Shown: one piece after another, positions 41,417-47,422 of the stretch
How positions within the stretch are numbered: position 1 is the stretch's first letter
How the letters are laid out: each line of letters begins with the position of its first letter
Source of the DNA: Rhizobiales bacterium 63-22
GTDB taxonomy: Bacteria > Pseudomonadota > Alphaproteobacteria > Rhizobiales > Rhizobiaceae
Direction of reading: 5' to 3'
Length of the DNA stretch: 47,422 nucleotides
Assembly (NCBI GenBank): GCA_001898995.1
Contig: MKVZ01000020.1
Location: 1-47,422 of the forward strand
Program-made: the position numbers and the translations under genes
Notes under the pieces: generated by a model
Database searches by the model: none
Seen by the model: the letters and a program-made list of their open reading frames with translations, nothing else
Told to the model about the DNA's origin: nothing

Positions 41417-44265
41417 ATTTCCTTCCGCTCGCTTTCGGTTCCCCGCTGGTCCTTGCCGGACTGATCGCCCTGCCCGCGATCTGGTGGCTCCTGCGCATGA
41501 CGCCGCCGCGCCCACAGGAGGAAAGCTTTCCGCCGCTGCGCATACTGGCCGAGGTGTTCAGGCGCGACGAGGTACCGTCGAAAAGCCCGTGGTGGATGAC
41601 GCTGCTGCGCCTCGCCATCGCGGCCCTCGCCGTTCTGGCGCTGGCCGCACCCGTCTGGAATCCGAGGCCTGCCGCCCCGGCGGGCAGCGAGCCGCTCGCC
41701 GTCGTGATGGATAATGGCTGGGCCTCGGCGCAGGACTGGACGCAGCGCGTCGCAGCCGCCGAAAAGCTCATCACGGATGCCGAAGACGCCAACCGGCGCA
41801 TCTATGTCGTCGGCACCGCCGAACCGGCCAATGCGGAGATCGGCCCCTATGACGGTCCCGGCGCGATCCGGCGCTTGCAGGCCTTGCAGCCGCGCCCGAT
41901 CCCGGTCGAACGCAAGACGGCGCTGGACCGTCTCGCCGCCGCCCTGCCGCAGGATGCGAAGATTCGCCTCGCCTTCATGAATGACGGCCTTGCCGCGCCG
42001 GGCGACGCCGACGCCTTCACCAATCTCGACAAAGGCGGGCATCTGGCCTCGGTGCTCTGGTATCGGGCCGACCCCGCCCGCGTCTTCGCGCTCACCCATG
42101 TCGACAACCGTGCCGACCGGCTAGACGTGATCGCGATCCGCCCCGAAGGCGTGACCGGCCCGCGCCGGCTCACCGCCGCCGCCTATGACGGCAAGGGCAG
42201 GCGCATCGCAGAAGCGCCGTTCTCCTTCGGCCCCGGCGACAGCAAGGCGACCGCGCGCTTCGACCTGCCGGTGGAGCTGCGCAACGATTTCCGCCTCGTG
42301 CGCATCGACGGCGCCGATCAGGCGGGCGCGACGCATCTCGTCGATGCCGGTTCCGAGCGCCGCACGGTCGCACTCATCGCCAGCGGCGACGGCAACCTCG
42401 CCCAGCCGCTGCTCTCGCCGCTCTATTATATTTCGCGGGCGCTCGCGCCCTATGCCAACCTGATCAAACCGCGTTCCGCCGATCTCCTGAAATCGGTGCC
42501 GGAAATGCTGGACGCCAAGCCCTCGATCCTGATCCTCGCCGATATCGGCACCATGCCGCAGCCGGTGGTCGAGCGGCTTTCGCGCTGGGTCGCGGATGGC
42601 GGCACGCTGGTGCGCTTCGCCGGTCCGCGCCTTGCCGGGGCGGCCGAAAACGATCCGCTGCTGCCCGTGCGGCTGCGCAAGGGCGAGCGCATGCTCGGCG
42701 GCACGCTGTCATGGTCGAAGCCGCAGAAACTGCGCTCCTTCCCCGAAAAGGGTCCGTTCGCCGGCCTCGCCGTGCCCGACGACGTGACCGTCAACCGGCA
42801 GGTTCTGGCCGAACCGTCCTTCGATCTCAACGACAGGACCTATGCCGTGCTACAGGACGGCACGCCGCTCGTCACCGGCGAAAGGCGCGGCAAGGGCCGC
42901 ATCGTCCTCTTCCACATCGCGCCGAACGCCACATGGTCGAGCCTGCCCATCTCCGGCACCTTCGTCGAGATGCTGCGCCGCATCGTCTCCATGTCGCAGC
43001 GCGGCGCGGTTGCCGACAATAGCGGCGCCGTCTCCCTGCCGCCGTTCCAGCTGCTTTCCGCCTCAGGCAGTCTCACCGCGCCCGGCGCCGAGGCCAGACC
43101 CCTCGTCATGGAAAAGAACAGGCGGCCGGTCGCCACCCTCAACACGCCGCCCGGCTTCTACGGCAACGAGGACGGCCTGAAGGCGCTGAACCTGTTCGAG
43201 GGCAGCAATGTCCGGCTGCAACCGATCGCCACGCCCACTTTGTCCGTCGCGGTGACGTCCGCCTCCTATACGTCCGACCGCTCGATCCCGCTGACCGGCC
43301 CGCTGCTTGCCGCCGCCGCTGTCCTGCTCGCGCTCGACACGCTCCTCATGCTGTGGCTGCGCGGCGCTTTCCGCCGCCGCATGAAGGCGCGCGCGCTCGG
43401 CGCCGTCCTGCTGGCCGCCGCCGCCGCTGCCTTCCTGCTGGCGCCGTCCCTCGGCGGCAGGGCCTATGCGCAGGACACAACACTGCCCGTTCACGACGAC
43501 AGCCGGCCCGGCGATGCCGCGATCATCAACGCGGTTTCCCGCACCCATCTCGCCTATGTCATCACCGGCGATGCCAAAACGGACGATATCAGCAAGGCCG
43601 GTCTTAAGGGCCTGAGCATGGCGCTCGCCGACAAGACGGCCCTGGAGCCGGGCGATCCGATCGGCGTCGATCCGGCCAAGGACGAACTGGCCTTCTATCC
43701 GCTGATCTACTGGCCCATCGACCCGAACGCGCCCATGCCGAGCGCCGCGGCCATCGCCCGCGTCGACGCCTATATGCAGCAGGGCGGCACGGTGCTGTTC
43801 GACACGCGCGACCAGTTGCAGTCCGGCGCCAGCCTCGACCCATCCGCCTCGCCCGCCAACCAGCGCCTGCGCGCCATTCTCGACGGCATGAACGTGCCGC
43901 CGCTGGAGCCCGTTCCGCCGGACCATGTGCTCACCAAATCCTTCTTCATCATGCCGGATTTTCCGGGCCGATACGACGGCAGCCCGCTCTGGGTGGAAGC
44001 GACGAAACCCAACGCCTCGCCGCAGGACCGGCCCGTGCGCACCGGCGACGGCGTGACGCCGATCATGATCACCGCCAACGATTTCGCAGGCGCATGGGCC
44101 GTGGACGATGACGGCAATCCGCTGCTTCCCACCGTGCCGAGCGATCCGATGCAGCGCGTCTATGCCATTCGCGGCGGCATCAACATCGTCATGTACATGC
44201 TCACCGGCAATTACAAATCCGATCAGGTCCATGTCCCGGCCCTGCTCGAACGGCTGGGGAATTAG
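41413..44265 (+). CDS. BatA/DUF4159 fusion membrane protein
   Basis: Large inner-membrane protein of 950 aa. The N-terminus has the BatA-type helices (LAFGSPLVLAGLIALPAIWW, then TLLRLAIAALAVLALAAPVW). A long extracytoplasmic or cytoplasmic middle part follows, then helices near 635-680 (LTGPLLAAAAVLLALDTLLM and LGAVLLAAAAAAFLLAPSLG). The C-terminal DUF4159 region (from about 695: DAAIINAVSRTHLAYVITGD, later QQGGTVLFDTRDQ) ends the protein. Typical of alphaproteobacterial MoxR operons. Its TAG stop merges into a palindromic repeat. Confidence 0.9.
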   Translation: MNFLPLAFGSPLVLAGLIALPAIWWLLRMTPPRPQEESFPPLRILAEVFRRDEVPSKSPWWMTLLRLAIAALAVLALAAPVWNPRPAAPAGSEPLAVVMDNGWASAQDWTQRVAAAEKLITDAEDANRRIYVVGTAEPANAEIGPYDGPGAIRRLQALQPRPIPVERKTALDRLAAALPQDAKIRLAFMNDGLAAPGDADAFTNLDKGGHLASVLWYRADPARVFALTHVDNRADRLDVIAIRPEGVTGPRRLTAAAYDGKGRRIAEAPFSFGPGDSKATARFDLPVELRNDFRLVRIDGADQAGATHLVDAGSERRTVALIASGDGNLAQPLLSPLYYISRALAPYANLIKPRSADLLKSVPEMLDAKPSILILADIGTMPQPVVERLSRWVADGGTLVRFAGPRLAGAAENDPLLPVRLRKGERMLGGTLSWSKPQKLRSFPEKGPFAGLAVPDDVTVNRQVLAEPSFDLNDRTYAVLQDGTPLVTGERRGKGRIVLFHIAPNATWSSLPISGTFVEMLRRIVSMSQRGAVADNSGAVSLPPFQLLSASGSLTAPGAEARPLVMEKNRRPVATLNTPPGFYGNEDGLKALNLFEGSNVRLQPIATPTLSVAVTSASYTSDRSIPLTGPLLAAAAVLLALDTLLMLWLRGAFRRRMKARALGAVLLAAAAAAFLLAPSLGGRAYAQDTTLPVHDDSRPGDAAIINAVSRTHLAYVITGDAKTDDISKAGLKGLSMALADKTALEPGDPIGVDPAKDELAFYPLIYWPIDPNAPMPSAAAIARVDAYMQQGGTVLFDTRDQLQSGASLDPSASPANQRLRAILDGMNVPPLEPVPPDHVLTKSFFIMPDFPGRYDGSPLWVEATKPNASPQDRPVRTGDGVTPIMITANDFAGAWAVDDDGNPLLPTVPSDPMQRVYAIRGGINIVMYMLTGNYKSDQVHVPALLERLGN

Positions 44266-44313
44266 AGCATGATCCCGAAAAGTGGAAACCGGTTTTCGGA
44301 CAAGATCGTGCTC
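44265..44313. repeat. palindromic element inside the MoxR operon
   Basis: Outer arms GAGCATGATC (44265-44274) and GATCGTGCTC (44304-44313, one mismatch), inner arms CCGAAAA and TTTTCGG. It equals palindrome 1 of the RIME copies. Its first base is the last base of the preceding TAG stop. It fills most of the 65-base gap between two genes of one operon. Confidence 0.9.
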
Positions 44314-44330
44314 GTTGAAAAGAGACGGCG

Positions 44331-46406
44331 ATGAACATCGATTTCGAACCGTTCCTGTCCCCGGCATGGCTCGCCGCCATTCTCGTGCCGCTCGGCCTTC
44401 TGGTGCTGGCGACGCTGGCGCTCAGGATGCGGGGCGGCCTGATCCGTCTGGCTGCCGCGGCGGCGGTGGCGCTGGCGCTGTTCAACCCGGTGATCGTCAA
44501 GGAGGAGCGCGAGCCGCTGAAAAGCGTCGTCGCCGTGGTGGTGGATCGCAGCCAGAGCCAGAAGCTCGGCGCGCGCACCGCCGATACCGATGCCGCGCTC
44601 AAGGCCGTGCGAGAGCGGCTCGCCGCCATGCCGCAATTCGAGACGCGGGTGGTGGAAGCCGGCCAGCCTTCCGACAACGATGACGGCTATGCGACGCGGC
44701 TGTTCGGGCCGCTGGCACGCGCACTCCTCGACGTGCCGCCCTCGCGCGTCGCGGGCGCGATCATGATTACCGACGGACAGGTCCACGACATCCCCGCCGG
44801 CAAGGCCGCGCTCGGCTTCGACGCGCCGCTGCATGCGCTCATAACCGGCAGGCCGGACGAGTTCGACCGGCGCATCTATTTCAACAAGGCCCCGCGCTAC
44901 GGCATCAGCGGCAAGCCGCTGGCCATGTCCTTCACCGTCGCCGACGAAGGCAAAAGCCTGGGCAGTTCCGCGCCGGTGGAGATCAGCGTCAACGGCAAGG
45001 TCGTGGCCCGGCAGGAGGCGGCGGTCGGACGCGAGACCCCGCTCACCGTCGATCTGCCGCGCGCCGGCGTCAACATCGTGGAGATCGCCACGCCCACGCT
45101 CCCCGGCGAGGTCTCCGGCACCAACAATCAGGCCGTCGCCACCATCGACGGCATCCGCGAGAACCTGCGCGTGCTGCTGGTTTCGGGCGAGCCGCACAAT
45201 GGCGAGCGCACATGGCGCAACCTGCTGAAATCCGACGCCTCGGTGGATCTGGTCCATTTCACCATCCTGCGTCCGCCGGAAAAGCAGGACGGCACACCGA
45301 TCAACGAATTGTCGCTGATCGCCTTCCCGACCCGCGAGCTCTTCGTGGACAAGGTCAACCAGTTCGACCTCATCATCTTCGACCGCTACCAGCACCGCGA
45401 CGTGCTGCCGATGCTCTATTACGATTATATCGCGCAATATGTGGAGAATGGCGGCGCGCTGCTGGTCGCCGCCGGCCCGGAATATGCCGGCGACATGTCC
45501 ATCGCCCGCACGCCGCTTTACAGCATCCTGCCCGCCCTGCCCACCGGCAAGGTGACGGAAAAGGCCTTCTATCCGCGCCTCACCGATCTCGGCAAGCGCC
45601 AGCCGGTCACGCGCGGTCTCGACGGCAGCGATCAGGAGCCGCCGCACTGGAGCCGCTGGTTCCGCACCATCGACGTGACCAAACCGAAGGGCGAGACGGT
45701 CATGAGCGGCGCCGACAACCGGCCGCTTCTCGTGCTGAATCATGTCGGCAAGGGCCGCGTCGGGCTGCTCCTGTCCGACCAGGGCTGGCTGTGGGCGCGC
45801 GGCTTCGAGGGCGGCGGCCCCTATGCGGCGCTCTACCGGCGCATCGCCCACTGGCTGATGCAGGAACCGGAGTTGGAAGAGGAAGCGCTGACCGCCGCCG
45901 GCAAGGGCCGCACGCTTGCCATCACCCGCCAGACCATGGGCGACCATCCGGGACCGGCGACCGTCACCACGCCCTCCGGCAAGGTGCTGACGGTCGAACT
46001 GAAGCCCGGCAAGCCCGGCCTGTTCGAGGGCACGCTCAAGACCGACGAGATCGGCATTTTCCGGGTGAAGAACGGGGACAAGGAAGCGCTGGCCCATGTC
46101 GGCCCGATCGATGCCCCGGAATTCGCCGACAGCATCTCGACGCCCGACCGGCTGAAGCCGCTGGCGGATGCCACCGGCGGTTCGGTCCGCCGCCTGCATT
46201 CGGACGCCGGCGGCGCGGTCGAAGTTCCGGCCATCACGGCGGTCGGCGCGAACCGCACCGCTTCCGGCAGCGACTGGATCGGCCTGCGTGAGACCGCCGA
46301 CACGCAGTTGAAAAGTGTCGACCGCCTGCCGCTTTTCACCGGCCTGCTGGCGCTTGCGCTGTTGCTCCTGCTCTTCGGCGGCATGTGGTATCGCGAGGGG
46401 CGGTAG
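44331..46406 (+). CDS. membrane protein of the MoxR operon
   Basis: Membrane protein of 691 aa. Two N-terminal helices (LAAILVPLGLLVLATLALRM and LIRLAAAAAVALALFNPVIV) are followed by a VWA-like start (VVVDRSQSQ) and a region resembling class I glutamine amidotransferase-like folds (NLRVLLVSGEPHNGERTWRN, later ENGGALLVAAGPEYAGDMSI). A C-terminal helix (LPLFTGLLALALLLLLFGGM) ends it. Relatives sit last in MoxR/DUF58/DUF4159 clusters of Rhizobiales. It is separated from the previous gene only by a repeat. The precise job is not known. Confidence 0.85.
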   Translation: MNIDFEPFLSPAWLAAILVPLGLLVLATLALRMRGGLIRLAAAAAVALALFNPVIVKEEREPLKSVVAVVVDRSQSQKLGARTADTDAALKAVRERLAAMPQFETRVVEAGQPSDNDDGYATRLFGPLARALLDVPPSRVAGAIMITDGQVHDIPAGKAALGFDAPLHALITGRPDEFDRRIYFNKAPRYGISGKPLAMSFTVADEGKSLGSSAPVEISVNGKVVARQEAAVGRETPLTVDLPRAGVNIVEIATPTLPGEVSGTNNQAVATIDGIRENLRVLLVSGEPHNGERTWRNLLKSDASVDLVHFTILRPPEKQDGTPINELSLIAFPTRELFVDKVNQFDLIIFDRYQHRDVLPMLYYDYIAQYVENGGALLVAAGPEYAGDMSIARTPLYSILPALPTGKVTEKAFYPRLTDLGKRQPVTRGLDGSDQEPPHWSRWFRTIDVTKPKGETVMSGADNRPLLVLNHVGKGRVGLLLSDQGWLWARGFEGGGPYAALYRRIAHWLMQEPELEEEALTAAGKGRTLAITRQTMGDHPGPATVTTPSGKVLTVELKPGKPGLFEGTLKTDEIGIFRVKNGDKEALAHVGPIDAPEFADSISTPDRLKPLADATGGSVRRLHSDAGGAVEVPAITAVGANRTASGSDWIGLRETADTQLKSVDRLPLFTGLLALALLLLLFGGMWYREGR

Positions 46407-46453
46407 CGCCATCGGCGCGGAACCGGCGCTTCGAAATCGATCCCGGACGGCTC

Positions 46454-46484
46454 TTGACTTCGAGTATGCTCGAAGCCGTAGTTT
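46454..46484 (+). promoter_or_regulatory. MerR-type promoter and operator
   Basis: TTGACT (46454-46459) and TAGTTT (46479-46484) are 19 bases apart, the over-long spacing that MerR-family activators correct by twisting DNA. The spacer carries a perfect dyad CTTCGAG-TATG-CTCGAAG (46458-46475). It lies 27 bases before the merR ATG and probably drives merR and the reductase gene. Confidence 0.85.
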
Positions 46485-46511
46485 CCATGCGTCGTGACGG
46501 AAACAGGTATC

Positions 46512-46925
46512 ATGAAGATCGGAACGCTCGCCAGACGATCGGGACTTTCGGCCCATACGCTCCGCTACTACGAGCGCATCGGGCTTCTGCCCTATGCCGA
46601 CCGGGACGGATCCGGCCAGCGCGACTACGACGCATCCATCCTGAACTGGATCGAGTTCCTCGGCAGGCTCAAGGCCGCGAATATGCCGATCCGCGAAATG
46701 CTGCGCTATGCCGAACTCGTCGAAGGCGGCGACCGGACTTTTTCACAGCGCCGCGAAATGCTGGAGAACCAGCGCGAGCGGGTGAAGGAACGTCTGGCCG
46801 AACTCGATGCCTGTCTTCGCGTCCTCGACAGGAAAATCGCCTTCTATTCGGAGGCGGAGGAAAGGACAGGAAATGACGAACCATCCAATGAAAATACCGA
46901 CGCGCCGACTGGGACAGGGACTTGA
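46512..46925 (+). CDS. MerR family transcriptional regulator
   Basis: Regulator of 137 aa. The winged helix-turn-helix is typical (MKIGTLARRSGLSAHTLRYY, then ERIGLLPYADRDGSGQRDYD), with a long dimerisation helix (EMLENQRERVKERLAELDAC). No cluster of metal-binding cysteines is seen, so metal sensing is unlikely; a redox or small-molecule signal is possible. ATG at 46512 preferred over a GTG at 46494. Its 3' end overlaps the reductase gene by 53 bases. MerR next to aldo/keto reductase is a recurrent bacterial pair. Confidence 0.93.
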   Translation: MKIGTLARRSGLSAHTLRYYERIGLLPYADRDGSGQRDYDASILNWIEFLGRLKAANMPIREMLRYAELVEGGDRTFSQRREMLENQRERVKERLAELDACLRVLDRKIAFYSEAEERTGNDEPSNENTDAPTGTGT

Positions 46926-47422
46926 GGTCGGCGCCATCGGCCTCGGCTGCATGGGCATGAGCTGGGCCTATGGGGCGACCGCAGCAGACCGGGACGAAGC
47001 CGCCGCCACCATCCACCGGGCACTCGACCGGGGCGTTACCATGCTGGACACAGCGGATATTTACGGCCCGCATACCAACGAGGAACTGGTGGGTGCGGCA
47101 ATCGCGGGGCGGCGACACGAGGTCGTGCTGGCCACCAAGTTCGGCATCGTGCGCAATACGGGCGCGGTCCCCGGCGTCAGCCGCCAGTCGGTCAATGGCC
47201 GGCCGGACTATGTGAAGGCGTCCTGCGAGGCGTCGCTCAAAAGGCTCCGCACCGACCATATCGACCTCTATTATCTCCATCGCGTCGATCCCGATACGCC
47301 CATCGAGGACACCGTCGGCGCGATGAAAGAACTGGTGGAAGCCGGCAAGGTGCGCCATATCGGCCTGTCGGAAGCGGGGCCAGAAACCATCCGGCGCGCC
47401 CACGCCGTTCATCCGCTCACGG
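46873..47422 (+). CDS. aldo/keto reductase, 5' part
   Basis: NADPH-dependent reductase, cut by the window end after 183 residues. It begins MTNHPMKIPTRRLGQGLEVG, then AIGLGCMGMSWAYG; the catalytic Asp and Tyr are in TMLDTADIYGPHTNEELVG, the Lys in VLATKFGIV, and the His in IDLYYLHRVDPDTPIEDTVG. This is the AKR group of general stress and aldehyde-reducing enzymes. The start lies inside merR with AAGGA upstream, so translation is probably coupled. Control by the MerR protein is likely. Confidence 0.93.
   Translation, partial: MTNHPMKIPTRRLGQGLEVGAIGLGCMGMSWAYGATAADRDEAAATIHRALDRGVTMLDTADIYGPHTNEELVGAAIAGRRHEVVLATKFGIVRNTGAVPGVSRQSVNGRPDYVKASCEASLKRLRTDHIDLYYLHRVDPDTPIEDTVGAMKELVEAGKVRHIGLSEAGPETIRRAHAVHPLT

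Noticed and set aside
44262..46556. A long open frame antisense to the last MoxR-operon gene (764 codons)
   Set aside because: It is Arg/His/Gly/Ala-rich, matches no family, and mirrors a well-supported gene; high GC produces such frames.

Overview
The window is GC-rich, densely packed alphaproteobacterial chromosome. It most resembles the Brucellaceae (Brucella/Ochrobactrum) within the Rhizobiales. The clues are a BA14K-family protein, a UvrB with the long C-terminal tail seen in this group, a fused BatA/DUF4159 membrane operon, and many copies of the short two-palindrome intergenic repeats (RIME-like) typical of rhizobial genomes. No rRNA, tRNA, CRISPR array, integrase or intact insertion sequence was seen. 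The first 107 bases are a 53-bp tandem duplication that breaks the uvrB frame, which looks like a contig-edge artefact.

Layout. 1-1.9 kb: 3' part of uvrB. 1.9-4.8 kb: a compact CMD/SDR/cupin operon divergent from a LysR regulator. 4.8-7.7 kb: envelope and stress genes (Kazal-type lipoprotein, lytic transglycosylase, cold-shock protein, BA14K protein). 7.8-10.6 kb: metallo-beta-lactamase-fold hydrolase, glycine-rich small protein, ilvE, and a divergent marR with a dyad between the last two. 10.7-12.9 kb: OmpR-type regulator and histidine kinase. 12.9-13.8 kb: a low-GC islet with two overlapping small genes (zinc ribbon; coiled coil plus membrane anchor) of unknown function. 13.8-15.4 kb: csaA, a YbjN gene, ubiK. 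15.7-20.3 kb: lgt, a MidA-type methyltransferase, pgeF, a lipoprotein and prs. 20.4-21.9 kb: a HerA-like ATPase. 22.3-25.9 kb: rplY-pth-ychF followed by two coupled MaoC-type hydratases. 25.9-26.1 kb: a 227-bp palindromic element with inverted terminal repeats, exactly filling the gap to apt. 26.8-29.6 kb: petABC (cytochrome bc1 complex). 29.8-33.5 kb: two coupled ABC exporter half-transporters. 33.6-36.5 kb: trmL, a small orphan gene, hemF and an LpxO/OlsC-type hydroxylase. 36.7-39.3 kb: a coupled DUF1285/NUDIX/CCA-adding operon. 39.5-46.4 kb: a MoxR-DUF58-BatA/DUF4159-membrane protein operon. 46.4 kb to the end: merR with a classic 19-bp-spacer promoter and a truncated aldo/keto reductase.

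Most genes are housekeeping: DNA repair, tRNA maturation and recycling, nucleotide and haem synthesis, respiration, and lipoprotein and peptidoglycan maturation. The most interesting layer lies between them. At least eight palindromic elements of related design (GCAT...ATGC outer arms, inner CGAAA...TTTCG arms), plus the separate 227-bp element, sit directly against genes. Five genes take part or all of their stop codon from such an element, which suggests repeated insertion at, or remodelling of, gene 3' ends. The low-GC two-gene islet at 12.9-13.8 kb is the best candidate for an undescribed accessory function, but nothing in the sequence reveals what it does.
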